A stretch of 64,000 nucleotides of DNA from Shewanella algae (GTDB lineage Bacteria > Pseudomonadota > Gammaproteobacteria > Enterobacterales > Shewanellaceae), in contig NZ_CP068230.1 of the NCBI RefSeq assembly GCF_009183365.2, positions 2,509,001-2,573,000 of the forward strand, in the 5' to 3' direction. The translations under genes and the position numbers were made by a program. Under the pieces are notes generated by a model that was given only the letters and a program-made list of their open reading frames with translations, ran no database searches and was not told the origin of the DNA. Positions 25,888 to 35,091 of this stretch are shown here, in pieces. Position 1 is the first letter of the stretch. Each line of letters begins with the position of its first letter.

Positions 25888-27015
25888 TTACCTGAGTTTG
25901 TCCACGACGGCCAGCATGGCGGTCAAAGAGGCTTCACCCAGGTACAGGCAACGCTCGGGGGACCAGCCCACCAGCGGATCGGCCAGATTATCATTGTCTT
26001 TAAAAGGCATTTCCAGAGTATTTGACAGGCAGTTGAAGGTTTCGCCGACCCAGTTGGAACCTATGGTCAGGTTGGCCTTGCCTGGTTCGTCATTTTCATA
26101 GCCATGTTCGCTCTGGAAATCCGGGCTAACCAGCAAGAGCGCCGAGGCAAATTCCTGCTGCAGCTGAGTCAAGCGCTCATCCCAACAAGGAATGCCTTCA
26201 CAGCCTGCCAGGAACACATAAGGCAGACCTTCATCACCGTGGACGTCATAGAAGAGGTCCACGCCGGTTTCTTTCATCTTTTGTACCACATGGTACACCT
26301 CGGGGCTCTTCTCAAGGCTTGGCGTTTGCCACTCACGATTTAGGTTAACACCGGCGGCATTGGTACGCAGATGGCCTCTGACGCTGCCGTCCGGATTCAT
26401 GTTGGGTACAACATAGAAATTGGCCTTATCCAGCAACTGTTTGGAGACAGGGTCATCCGAGTCCAGCAATCGATACAGCAAACCTTCCACCAGCCATTCG
26501 GCCATGGTTTCCCCTGGGTGCTGACGGGCTGTGATCCAGATATTGCGCTTGCTGTTATCGCCGTCACCCACCTTGACCAGCGTCAGATCGCGACCATCCA
26601 AGGTCAGACCCAGGTGCTCCAGGCTCACTTCAGGATGCACCTGTACTGCACTGAGCAGGTCCAGGTGGCGTTCATAACTGTAAGGTGCAAAATAGGCTAT
26701 CTGAATCGCATCGGCGTCCAATTCCACATTGATACTCAATTTGCCGTCATCATACTTGGTCGGCAGGCGGAACCAGTGCTGGCGATCATAGCTGGCAACG
26801 GCCTGATAGTTCTCCCAACCTTTGGGATAGGAAGCGCTGCCGGCATTGATGATATTGAGGGTGTAGCTGTTTCCTACCTGGCCTTCAAAACGGAAATTGA
26901 ACCACTGGTAGAACTCTCCGCCCTGATCCGGGCGGATCGCCAGTCTGATGTCGTCCTTGTTATCAAGACTGATGACCTGAATATTGCCACCATCAAAATT
27001 CGCGCTGATCCGCAT
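25888..27015 (-). CDS. M14 metallocarboxypeptidase, cytosolic carboxypeptidase type
   Basis: 375 residues, no signal peptide. An N-terminal beta-rich domain (about 1-125; FYQWFNFRFEG, SYDRQHWFRLPT) precedes a zinc carboxypeptidase domain. Zinc ligands are visible as H-x2-E in RQHPGETMAEW and the later His in FYDVHGDEG; NPDGSVRGHLRTNAAGVNLNR is the substrate-binding part. This domain order is that of cytosolic carboxypeptidases, the family of eukaryotic tubulin deglutamylases; bacterial substrates are unknown. The start at 27015 has AAGGAAAA upstream. It heads the group with the zinc-ribbon gene and yeaC. Confidence 0.87.
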   Translation of the reverse strand: MRISANFDGGNIQVISLDNKDDIRLAIRPDQGGEFYQWFNFRFEGQVGNSYTLNIINAGSASYPKGWENYQAVASYDRQHWFRLPTKYDDGKLSINVELDADAIQIAYFAPYSYERHLDLLSAVQVHPEVSLEHLGLTLDGRDLTLVKVGDGDNSKRNIWITARQHPGETMAEWLVEGLLYRLLDSDDPVSKQLLDKANFYVVPNMNPDGSVRGHLRTNAAGVNLNREWQTPSLEKSPEVYHVVQKMKETGVDLFYDVHGDEGLPYVFLAGCEGIPCWDERLTQLQQEFASALLLVSPDFQSEHGYENDEPGKANLTIGSNWVGETFNCLSNTLEMPFKDNDNLADPLVGWSPERCLYLGEASLTAMLAVVDKLR

Positions 27016-27091
27016 GATGTTTTCCTTCATTGCTTTTATAGGGTGTGGAGCCTGGGAAGGCTCACGCAAGTGGGCTATAGGATAAACCAAA

Positions 27092-27117
27092 TCGGCCGCG
27101 CTTGAAAACGCGGCCGA
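27092..27117 (-). terminator. Hairpin terminator after the response regulator
   Basis: TCGGCCGCG (27092-27100) and CGCGGCCGA (27109-27117), a 9-bp GC-rich stem, followed on the minus strand by TTTGG. The U-tract is short. Confidence 0.55.
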
Positions 27118-27164
27118 AATAGGCTCTGGTATTCGAGGGGGAAATCAGTGGGGTTTAAAGCATC

Positions 27165-27845
27165 TTACCAAAGGCTGAAGCTGTATCCCTGACCGCGCAC
27201 CGTATTGATAAGGCTTCTTGGCAAACGGGTCTGTTCCAGTTTTCGCCGGGTATTGGAGATATGCATATCCAGATTACGGTCAAACCGCCCCAGTTCTTTT
27301 TTCAGCACTCGTCGCTGCAGCTCCTGCTTGGTAACCACTTGTCCCTTGCGTTCAAACAGGTACTTAAACAGGCGAAATTCTGTCTGGGTCAAGGATAGCT
27401 GCTGATCGGCAATGGCCACAGTGTAATCAGTTTCGTCAAACTGAATATGTTTGTTGAGCGTAAGATCGGCGGTGTCCTGCCCTTTACTGATATTGATCCT
27501 TCTTATGAGCGCCTGAATCCGCACCAGCAGTTCTTTGACACTAAATGGCTTGCTCAGAAAATCGTCTGCCCCCAGTTCATAACCTTTGATCCTTTCTTCT
27601 TCACTGTCGATAGCCGAGATCACTATGACAGGAGTGTTGTCCTTACGGGCAAGCAACATCTCAAAGCCATTGAGTTTGGGCATCATTAAGTCGAGCAAGA
27701 TAACATCCGGAGTAAAAGTGTCGAGTCTCATCAGCGCATCCAAACCATCAGCGGCACAAACAACATCGTGCCCCTCGCCCTCCAGTGCTTCTTTGAGCAA
27801 GTCCCTGAACTCCAGGTCATCATCCACTAATAAAATTTTCGTCAT
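27165..27845 (-). CDS. OmpR-family response regulator, CpxR-like
   Basis: 226 residues. The receiver domain (about 1-118) has acidic pocket Asp8-Asp10 (VDDDLEF), phosphoacceptor Asp52 (LLDLMMP) and the switch Lys in LSKPFS. The winged-helix domain ends with RFDRNLDMHISNTRRKLE and INTVRGQGYSF, the recognition-helix and wing pattern of OmpR/PhoB regulators and closest in style to CpxR. No histidine kinase gene is adjacent, so its partner must lie elsewhere. The start MTKILLVDDD at 27845 has only a weak GGA ribosome site; a TTG seven codons upstream is in frame. Confidence 0.88.
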   Translation of the reverse strand: MTKILLVDDDLEFRDLLKEALEGEGHDVVCAADGLDALMRLDTFTPDVILLDLMMPKLNGFEMLLARKDNTPVIVISAIDSEEERIKGYELGADDFLSKPFSVKELLVRIQALIRRINISKGQDTADLTLNKHIQFDETDYTVAIADQQLSLTQTEFRLFKYLFERKGQVVTKQELQRRVLKKELGRFDRNLDMHISNTRRKLEQTRLPRSLINTVRGQGYSFSLW

Positions 27846-27972
27846 TTCCGTCAACACAATTCTCAAATAAGAACCATTACCATTTACGTTAACATAGTTA
27901 ACCTAACCGAGCTAGCAAAATCCTCCTTTAGTACTGGCTAAAGTGCGCAGGATCACACAGAAGGAATAATGA

Positions 27973-28000
27973 AAAAGGGACAGATGGTCAAACTGTCCCT
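27973..28000 (-). terminator. Intrinsic terminator after the DUF885 gene
   Basis: GGGACAG/CTGTCCC (27978-27984 and 27994-28000) followed by T5 on the minus strand. A second 8-bp stem, CGTAAGCC/GGCTTACG (28042-28049 and 28061-28068), lies between it and the stop codon. Confidence 0.8.
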
Positions 28001-28078
28001 ATAGGCAATTGGGCAAGCGGCGATCAGGCCCTCTCTTCTGACGTAAGCCATGCAGTACAAGGCTTACGCCGGCCTTTG

Positions 28079-29866
28079 CTACTTGTCTTGCATCAATTGG
28101 CTGATGTACTTGACCGGGGCACTGCCATAGCTGAGGAAGCTTTCGTGGAACCTCTTGAGATCAAACGCCTTGCCTTGCTGCTGTTTGAGCTCTTCCCTTA
28201 AGTCGTAAATTTCACGATATCCGGCGTAATAGCTGGTCAACTGTACCTGGCTCAGTGTTGCCCGGCGCCATTTACCTTCCGCCTCGGCTTGCTGCTGGAA
28301 GGCTTCTTCCGTCATCAGCTTGATGGCCTGCTCTTCAGTCATCCCCTTGACCTGAATGCTGTAGTCCAGAATGGTGTTGCAAATCACCCTGAGGTTCCAC
28401 TTGTAGTACATCAGCCACATTTCCGGCTCAAAGTTGCCATAGCCCTGTTCCAGCATCATACGCTCGGCATAAACGGCCCAACCTTCCACCATGGCACCGT
28501 TGCCAAACAGGCTCTTGACCAGGCTCGGTGACTCATTGGAATACACCAGCTGGGTGTAATGGCCGGGGATCGCCTCATGTATGTTCAGTACCTGCAATAT
28601 CCAGTGGTTATATTCGCGCAAGTAACTTTCGGCCTGCTCGTCGGTCATGTCATCGAGGGGAGTCACGTTGTAATAGGTGTTGCCGCCCTTCTCATAAGGA
28701 CCGGGAGCACTGATGGAGGCTCCGGCAAAACCCCGCATATATTCAGGTGTTTCCCTGACCACCAAAGGCTTTTTCGGATCCAGAGTCACCAAGTCGTGTT
28801 GATTGACAAACTTCACCAGCTCGGGGATCTGCGCCCTCACCTCGGCCACAAAATCTTCCCGCTTTACATGCCGGGCCGAAAGCTTGTCGATCAACTGCCT
28901 GATAGCCTTCTTCTCGTCTTGCGGCTTGGGCTCCTGGAAATACTTGCTCCAGAGCTTATCGGTAATTTTCGCCATTTCGCCCTGAACCCTGGCCTTATCG
29001 GCCAGCGCTTTTTCATAGAGGGCCTTGGCGCTCATACCAGCCTGAATATCGAAGGCAAACTTCTCCTCATAAAGCGCTTCACCTATCCGGAAACTACGGC
29101 TGCCTTCGCGCTTGAGCTGCTGCTCCAGCTGTTTTAGAAATTGGATATGCCCTTCGATGGCCGCTACGGCTTTATCCATTCTTTGCTTGAATAACGCCTT
29201 TTCATCAGCGTTCAGGCCGGAGGCGTTCACCTTGGCGAGCAGCTCATCGGACAATACGGTAAAGGCACCCTGATTTTGCATTATGGCCAACTCTGTATGC
29301 TCCAGAGTAGGATTATCTATGTTTTGCTGCGCCGCCAGGTAATAGGCCGGCACATTTTCCAATCGGCCCAATGCAGAGCGCAACCTTTGATCCAAAGGTG
29401 CAAAGTCCTCACTGATGATTTGCGCAAAACCACCGGCCACATTGTAACTGGATGGGTCCCACTGCCAGGACTTGAAGCGCTTGATTTCCCACTCCATGCT
29501 GCCGAGGACATTTTCAATCAAACGATAGTCAATCAGGTTGGCCGCTGTCAGCGCCGCAAAATCAAAGCTCGCCATCTTGGCGCGCTGTTGCTGAATAAAG
29601 TTCAACGTCGCGGTGCGGCTGTTCGCATCCGGTACCAGGAGTTTGCCATCGTATTGATGAAAGCCGTTATAGAGTGCCCAGGTCGGCGCAACCTGCCATA
29701 GCGAATCGATAAAGCTTTGACTGAACGCACTGAACGCTTGGTTCTGATCTTGTTTTACAGCAGCAGAGACTTTGGACGCCATCGCCTCGGGAGAGCCTTG
29801 GGTTTGGCATGCAGACAGCCCTGTCAGCGCCAATGACACCGCCAGGCAAAGGGTGAGTTTTTTCAT
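28079..29866 (-). CDS. DUF885 family lipoprotein (probable metallopeptidase)
   Basis: 595 residues with a lipoprotein signal (MKKLTLCLAVSLALTGLSAC, Cys20 as lipidation site), so membrane-anchored in the periplasm. The long helical body is typical of DUF885. The conserved metal-site motif HEAIPGHYTQ is present near residue 435, and AVYAERMML follows. No biochemical role is firmly known; peptidase activity is inferred from the motif. GGAAGGAAAAT precedes the ATG. Single-gene unit ending in a strong terminator; divergent from the next gene. Confidence 0.87.
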   Translation of the reverse strand: MKKLTLCLAVSLALTGLSACQTQGSPEAMASKVSAAVKQDQNQAFSAFSQSFIDSLWQVAPTWALYNGFHQYDGKLLVPDANSRTATLNFIQQQRAKMASFDFAALTAANLIDYRLIENVLGSMEWEIKRFKSWQWDPSSYNVAGGFAQIISEDFAPLDQRLRSALGRLENVPAYYLAAQQNIDNPTLEHTELAIMQNQGAFTVLSDELLAKVNASGLNADEKALFKQRMDKAVAAIEGHIQFLKQLEQQLKREGSRSFRIGEALYEEKFAFDIQAGMSAKALYEKALADKARVQGEMAKITDKLWSKYFQEPKPQDEKKAIRQLIDKLSARHVKREDFVAEVRAQIPELVKFVNQHDLVTLDPKKPLVVRETPEYMRGFAGASISAPGPYEKGGNTYYNVTPLDDMTDEQAESYLREYNHWILQVLNIHEAIPGHYTQLVYSNESPSLVKSLFGNGAMVEGWAVYAERMMLEQGYGNFEPEMWLMYYKWNLRVICNTILDYSIQVKGMTEEQAIKLMTEEAFQQQAEAEGKWRRATLSQVQLTSYYAGYREIYDLREELKQQQGKAFDLKRFHESFLSYGSAPVKYISQLMQDK

Positions 29867-30233
29867 ATTATTTTCCTTCCCGGCACCCGTTTGTTGGAAA
29901 TTTGAATTCTTATCGGTTTTTCGGGTGCATAGTGCGCAAGTAAATCATGGACGCGACGACTTTTCAGCAATTGTTGCTAAAGAGACATGCTTTGTTACAG
30001 TTTGCAGCCCGCTTTAAGCCTCTGGTTAAATCCTCCATGTTCGCTTGATAGCTCCCATTGCCAGATAAAATACGGCTTTTGTTGAGAAGGCAGAACGATA
30101 ACCCCTGCTCAATTATGATTTTTGGAAGGCCGGTTGCATGGCATTGCAGAAGGTTCAAATAGGCATGACCACTTGATTTGCATCGAAAAACTCGCTAGCG
30201 TGTGCGGCCAAATTACACAGGACGTAATTCAAT
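29867..30233. other. Divergent intergenic region
   Basis: 367 bp between the DUF885 gene and the unknown gene at 30234. AT-rich; no RNA gene, repeat or clear operator was recognised. Confidence 0.4.
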
Positions 30234-31043
30234 ATGAATCTGAAGTTTAATGCTGCCCATCAACACGTACTGGAATTGTTAAAGCAACAGGGAATACGCT
30301 GTTTGGTGGACGATCAATACGACGAACTAAACGAGCATTATTTACAACTTTGGCTGCCCGAGCCGCTGACAGAAATCGAAGTCAAGCAACTGAATAAGTT
30401 CCAAAAACAACATTATTCCCTTTGGAAAGATAGTGCGCAGCCATGGGAAGATGTTAAGACGCAAGTGAAGCTCGATTTTTCCGATAGTTGCTACAACGAA
30501 CTCAAGGCCACTTTGGTCAAAATGACACTGGTAGACAGAATGACCTTTGAGCGAGCCTGGCAAGAACGCTTGGGGGTTGTTTGCAACAATGTCGACCTGG
30601 ATGTTATCGCCCATCGCTGCACTCAAGTGGCTGATATAGATCCCCTCACCAAGGCAATCGCTGACAGCTTTTCCGATGAATGGCTGAAACTCTGCGCCTC
30701 TATGGAACTATTTCAGGTACGGTATTTGGTTTTCAACAGAGCGGTGCGCAAAGATAAATCAGCCCGCAACTCCGAAATGCTACATTTGTGGACCGACACA
30801 GAGGGCGAAAACCCTAAACAGGCGCGCAAAGCTGTTGGCCGGGTAACAGGTAATCCTGGTGGTATAGCCAACTACCAAAAGGGTGCCCGCGTCATACGGC
30901 AAGGTAACTGTGTAAGAAAGACCAAGCTCTATAATCATGAGTTTGAAGACGCCTACCAACGCCGGGTTCGCGTCAATATCAAAGGCGTAATGGTGCCTAT
31001 GATGAATCATGCGGACTTATTACAGCTATCGTCATACGATTAA
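30234..31043 (+). CDS. Uncharacterised protein, 269 residues
   Basis: No family recognised. The protein is hydrophilic with no signal peptide or membrane helix, so cytosolic. The C-terminal third is basic and Gly-rich (ARKAVGRVTGNPGGIANYQKGARVIRQGN), which could contact nucleic acid, but no catalytic pattern is evident. Codon use seems more A+T-rich than in neighbouring genes (many TTA, AAA and GAA). It stands alone: divergent from DUF885 and followed by a very long perfect hairpin. GTG at 30200 and earlier are out of frame; ATG 30234 follows AGGACG at some distance. Confidence 0.7.
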   Translation: MNLKFNAAHQHVLELLKQQGIRCLVDDQYDELNEHYLQLWLPEPLTEIEVKQLNKFQKQHYSLWKDSAQPWEDVKTQVKLDFSDSCYNELKATLVKMTLVDRMTFERAWQERLGVVCNNVDLDVIAHRCTQVADIDPLTKAIADSFSDEWLKLCASMELFQVRYLVFNRAVRKDKSARNSEMLHLWTDTEGENPKQARKAVGRVTGNPGGIANYQKGARVIRQGNCVRKTKLYNHEFEDAYQRRVRVNIKGVMVPMMNHADLLQLSSYD

Positions 31044-31053
31044 GCAAAGATAG

Positions 31054-31088
31054 CCGCCTCTGCCAGAGTTTTACTCTGGCAGAGGCGG
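31054..31088. repeat. 16-bp perfect inverted repeat with 3-nt loop
   Basis: 31054-31069 (CCGCCTCTGCCAGAGT) and 31073-31088 are exact complements around TTT. Neither strand has a following U-tract. It starts 11 bp after the stop of the 269-residue gene. Confidence 0.9.
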
Positions 31089-31340
31089 AAAACGTCACTC
31101 TAAGTTGAATGGACCCGAACCCTCTGATATATCCGATATAACAGTACAGCCCCAAGTTTGGCCCACTAGGGTGCACTGGCCGTGCGGCAGTGAATGAATT
31201 GGTTAATGGGAGCTAGATATTGCCCAACATCGGCATAGCCTGACGGATGGCTGAAAAGGGTTGTTATCGAGAATGGTGTAAAGCCAATGAAGCTCAAATC
31301 ATTGGGGGCGCTTCCAAATACTCGCCCCCTAAATCTGCTA

Positions 31341-31799
31341 TCAACGGCGGTGAAACTTGGCGTCCTTATCGAGACACCAGTGAGCCTTAGCACTCTTGTC
31401 TTCGTTAGGGCGGCCGGTTAACAGCTCACCTTGCTCATTGATGTAATAGACAAAAGCTTTGGCATCACCGAGTTCATCCCAATACAGCATCGCCTCATCC
31501 GCTTCCTGGCCTTCACAAGTGGTGACTTTGCCGCCTATGGACTCGATATAGGCACTGCCCTTGATTTGGCTCAGCGGCGCCCCTGTACATTGGTTGTTGT
31601 CATAAAGATTGGCGACACTGTGGTAGCGGTTTTCCTCAAAGCGCATGACAAACTCTTTACCCAGTTTACCGTCACCGAGACAACCTGTGGTCCACTCCCC
31701 TTTGAGCCTGTCCGGCATGGCATCATCGCCATGGAACATCAGAAAACCGAGCGTTGCCGCCAAAATAAGCAGCAACATCACACTTAAGGACTTGAGCAT
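31341..31799 (-). CDS. Uncharacterised membrane-anchored or exported protein
   Basis: 152 residues from MLKSLSVMLLLILAATLGFLMF, an uncleaved anchor or signal helix. The rest is a small soluble domain with four Cys (TTGCLGDG, NNQCTGAP, TTCEGQ, HWCLDKD) that could form two disulfides in the periplasm. Tryptophans and alternating polar stretches (GEWTTGCLG, LYWDELGDAKAFVYYI) suggest a beta-sheet fold. No family recognised. The frame is open upstream to 31934 but the hydrophobic start favours 31799. The 297 bp to its left hold only the 16-bp hairpin. Confidence 0.65.
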   Translation of the reverse strand: MLKSLSVMLLLILAATLGFLMFHGDDAMPDRLKGEWTTGCLGDGKLGKEFVMRFEENRYHSVANLYDNNQCTGAPLSQIKGSAYIESIGGKVTTCEGQEADEAMLYWDELGDAKAFVYYINEQGELLTGRPNEDKSAKAHWCLDKDAKFHRR

Positions 31800-31988
31800 T
31801 AACACATCTCTGAGAAAGGATTTTTCAGGATAGTACTCTGCGATGACTGAAGACGCTATCGTACTCATCGCAAATTTACATAGAGTGTCACAAATTGGCC
31901 CCATGGGATAAACTGTGGCACATTGGAGTAACATACGGATTCCAAGTCATTTTCTTGCTTAGGCAACTACTTGTTGGAGGTTCTCTCG

Positions 31989-33449
31989 GTGTCTGACATG
32001 CATTCTGAGATAGATTTTCGCCGCAAAATTACTGCGCAGCGCCCCTTTGGTAAACCGGAAGACACTCGGGTAGATAATCCAGAAAAATTGCAGCTGGCGC
32101 TGGAAAGCGATCGTGGCCGCATCATTAACTCGGCCGCCATCCGTCGTCTGCAGCAAAAGACCCAGGTGTTTCCGCTTGAACGCAATGCCGCTGTACGAAG
32201 CCGTTTGACACACTCGATGGAAGTTCAGCAGGTAGGCCGCTTTATTGCACAGAAGATATTCAAGCTCTTGGGGCCAGGTGCCGAACGCTGGGGCCTGCAA
32301 TATCTGGAACGGCAATTGGAAACCCTGGTGGAGATGAGCTGCCTGATGCACGATGTGGGCAATCCACCCTTTGGTCACTTCGGTGAGGCCGCGATCAGTG
32401 ATTGGTTCAAGCGCAACCTTGTTTCTCTGGCGCCTTCGGGTTTCGATTCCGGGTATCCTGAGTTGATCCAAGACTTATCCCATTTTGAAGGCAATGCCCA
32501 AGGCATTCGTTTGATCCACACCTTGCTCGGGCTCAATCTCACCTACAGTCAACTGGCCGGCATTTTGAAATACACCCGTCCGGGTACGCTTGTGAAAGAT
32601 AAAGCCAATCCTGAGCAAAGCTATCTGATGAAAAAAGTCGGTTATTACGCCAGTGAGTCCAGGTTTGTTGCCGAACTGACTCAAGCCATGGAGATGGCCT
32701 CCGGTTGTCGCCACCCGGTGAGCTACATCATGGAGGCCGCCGATGACATCTCATATTGCCTGGCCGACATTGAAGACGCTGTGGAAAAGGGCATCATAGA
32801 GCTGGACACCCTAAAACAGAGTCTGATAGCCGAGTACCAACGGCAAATTGGGGTCAAGCAAGGCGCTCTCGGACAAAAAGACTTTATGAGCAAATCGATT
32901 GAGGCGGCGGACAGCAGCGCCCGCCATCTGGCAATCAACCAACAAAGCCAATTTTTTACCTTCCTCCGCGTTCGACTGATCCACCCTTTGGTCAATCACG
33001 CCGCCAAGCGCTTTATCGACAATATTGAGGCTGTGTACCACGGCAACTTGAACGAGTCGCTGCTTGAAGATGGCGGCTACGAACACGCCATTACAGAAAC
33101 CCTCAAGCAAGTTGCTATCAAGCAGGTATTTTGCCATCGGGAAGTGGAGAAACTTGAGCTGCAGGGATACAGGATCATCATCGGCTTACTGGATAACTAT
33201 CTCTCCCTGCTGGCATTGAGCGAAGATGAGTTTAGCAAACTGGTACAAGGCCTGCCCAAGACAGCTCTTATCGAAACCCGGCTGTTCCATAAGCTGCCTG
33301 GCAAGCACCTGGCCACCTATAAAAGAGCCATTGAAGCCAATCAGTATCCTGAGTTTTACCACAGGTGTCGTTTGCTGCAGGATTATATCAGCGGCATGAC
33401 AGACCAATACGCTTTGGATGAGTACAGACTACTTATGGTACTTGACTGA
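31989..33449 (+). CDS. dgt: Deoxyguanosinetriphosphate triphosphohydrolase-like HD protein
   Basis: dGTPase-family HD hydrolase releasing tripolyphosphate from dNTPs; members adjust dNTP pools and can limit phage. The 486 residues (E. coli Dgt 505) show RGRIINSAAIRRLQQKTQV, then HD residues His75 (SRLTHSMEV), His121-Asp122 (LMHDVGNPPFGH) and His130. The start GTG at 31989 is preceded by GGAGG eight bases upstream; an ATG three codons later and a TTG at 31971 are alternatives. Convergent with the diguanylate cyclase gene across a short hairpin. Confidence 0.92.
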   Translation: MSDMHSEIDFRRKITAQRPFGKPEDTRVDNPEKLQLALESDRGRIINSAAIRRLQQKTQVFPLERNAAVRSRLTHSMEVQQVGRFIAQKIFKLLGPGAERWGLQYLERQLETLVEMSCLMHDVGNPPFGHFGEAAISDWFKRNLVSLAPSGFDSGYPELIQDLSHFEGNAQGIRLIHTLLGLNLTYSQLAGILKYTRPGTLVKDKANPEQSYLMKKVGYYASESRFVAELTQAMEMASGCRHPVSYIMEAADDISYCLADIEDAVEKGIIELDTLKQSLIAEYQRQIGVKQGALGQKDFMSKSIEAADSSARHLAINQQSQFFTFLRVRLIHPLVNHAAKRFIDNIEAVYHGNLNESLLEDGGYEHAITETLKQVAIKQVFCHREVEKLELQGYRIIIGLLDNYLSLLALSEDEFSKLVQGLPKTALIETRLFHKLPGKHLATYKRAIEANQYPEFYHRCRLLQDYISGMTDQYALDEYRLLMVLD

Positions 33450-33476
33450 CTCTTAAAGAGAGTTGTTTACTAACTA

Positions 33477-33495
33477 AGGCTCGGGATACGAGCCT
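33477..33495. terminator. Short hairpin between dgt and the diguanylate cyclase gene
   Basis: AGGCTCG-GGATA-CGAGCCT. Correctly placed between convergent genes but with little U-tract on either side. Confidence 0.4.
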
Positions 33496-33510
33496 GGAAT
33501 GCCATTACTA

Positions 33511-34962
33511 TCAGATCCGCCTAAACAGGAGATCGTTACGCCCGGACGCCTTGACCTGATACATCAAGCGGTCGGCGTCGGCCAGCACAGACTGGGCATC
33601 CCGGGCACCGGGTTTGGCATACACAGCACCTATGCTAATACTGAGGGGCAATTTGCCGGCCTTGGTGGCAAATGGCTCTCTGTCTACCGACAAAAGCAGC
33701 CGGGTGGCCAGGGTCTTGGCCTCGGCTTCTGTCATGCCCAGCTGCAGAATACAAAACTCCTCACCGCCTATGCGGCCAAATACGCTTCCCTCCGGCAAGA
33801 TGGCCACTACCATTTGCGTCAATTGGCAAATGACCTCATCACCCACATGATGACCATAACTGTCATTAATCCGCTTGAAATCATCTATATCAAACAGTAA
33901 CAAGGTCAGACTGTCATAACCACGGCCATCACAGGCTTGTTCGAGCGCATCCATAAATGCCCGCCGATTGGCGATACCGGTAAGCCCATCTGTAGCCGCC
34001 AGGTGAGCCAGCTCGGTATTGGCAGCCTCAAGCTCGGCTGTGCGCGCCGCCACGGTACGGCGCAGCATAAACACATACACCAGGATCCAGAGCAGAAGTA
34101 TCCCAAGCAAGCCTTGCAGCAGATAGCGTGGATAGACAGTTTCCACATACATCCAGCGATTGAGGATCCTTTGGTATTCGGAATCTGGGATCCGGGCCAG
34201 TCCCTGGCGGATCTCTTCCAGCAAGGCGCTCTGCCCCTCTTTGACAGCCGGACGAATTTGGGCACTGTAAAGATGGCGGACTGGAATAAAACGCGCCGGC
34301 TCGCGTGAGGTATAGAGATAGAAGTTGGCGACCTGCAGATCGGCAACAAATGCCTTTAACCTGCCGGCAAAGGCGGCCTTTAACATTAGATCGTTGCTGG
34401 CATAAGTCAGCACGCTGGCCTTCGGGTATTTCTGACGTACAAACGTCTCTTCATAGCCACCACGGACAACGCCGACTTCACCGCCGTTGAGCAGGTAGCC
34501 GTCCGGCTCGGTACCGAGTAACCCTTGACTGAAAAACAGTTGACTCTCGATCCCCAGCAAACCCTGAGCATAATCCAGGTAATGTTCCCTGTCCTGAGAC
34601 CAAAGCAGCCCGGCGTGGATATCGGCCTGACCACTGCGAACCAGATCCAGCGAACCTTGCCAATCTGTCAATATAAAGCGGACTTCGACCCTATTGGCCT
34701 TGGCATATTCCTGCCAGATATCCACCAGGATCCCGGCCGGTTCACCGGCATCATTCAAGTATGAAAAGGGTTTCCAGGAATTGGAGTTGGCAATAACCAG
34801 TTCTCTTGCGGGTTGCTGAGCGGTATCCGAGTGCGTATCTTCAGCGGCCTGGCTTTGGCCCGCTGTCAGCAGGAACAAGGGTAAAATGACAAAAAGTCGG
34901 CAGAGGGTGGTCAACGACAGCTGGAGCAAGGAGTTAACGTAGGCTGTTGCAGCGAGCTTCAT
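33511..34962 (-). CDS. Diguanylate cyclase with periplasmic solute-binding sensor domain
   Basis: Makes cyclic-di-GMP from two GTP under control of a periplasmic ligand. 483 residues: signal peptide or first helix (about 18-40), SBP_bac_3 domain (about 50-275; ELVIANSNSWKPFSYLNDAGEPAGILVDI), a transmembrane helix (about 282-302; LLQGLLGILLLWILVYVF), a short coiled linker and a GGDEF domain (about 320-483). The active-site motif is GGEEF, an intact variant. The RxxD product-inhibition site is absent: the residues before GRIGGEEF read LPEGSVF. The ligand is unknown; SBP_bac_3 folds usually bind amino acids. Confidence 0.92.
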   Translation of the reverse strand: MKLAATAYVNSLLQLSLTTLCRLFVILPLFLLTAGQSQAAEDTHSDTAQQPARELVIANSNSWKPFSYLNDAGEPAGILVDIWQEYAKANRVEVRFILTDWQGSLDLVRSGQADIHAGLLWSQDREHYLDYAQGLLGIESQLFFSQGLLGTEPDGYLLNGGEVGVVRGGYEETFVRQKYPKASVLTYASNDLMLKAAFAGRLKAFVADLQVANFYLYTSREPARFIPVRHLYSAQIRPAVKEGQSALLEEIRQGLARIPDSEYQRILNRWMYVETVYPRYLLQGLLGILLLWILVYVFMLRRTVAARTAELEAANTELAHLAATDGLTGIANRRAFMDALEQACDGRGYDSLTLLLFDIDDFKRINDSYGHHVGDEVICQLTQMVVAILPEGSVFGRIGGEEFCILQLGMTEAEAKTLATRLLLSVDREPFATKAGKLPLSISIGAVYAKPGARDAQSVLADADRLMYQVKASGRNDLLFRRI

Positions 34963-35091
34963 GTGGCCGGAATATCCTTACAAAGCATGATTTGGGTGGG
35001 TTCTACCCGGGTTATAGCCCCGGGTTCAGAGAACATCCACCGGAAACACACCAAATATTAACATTTGTAGAGAACTTCCAGCAGTTTTTTT

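Noticed and set aside
31166..31393. 75-codon minus-strand open frame overlapping the end of the 152-residue gene
   Set aside because: Begins within the real gene in another frame, no ribosome site and no recognised domain.
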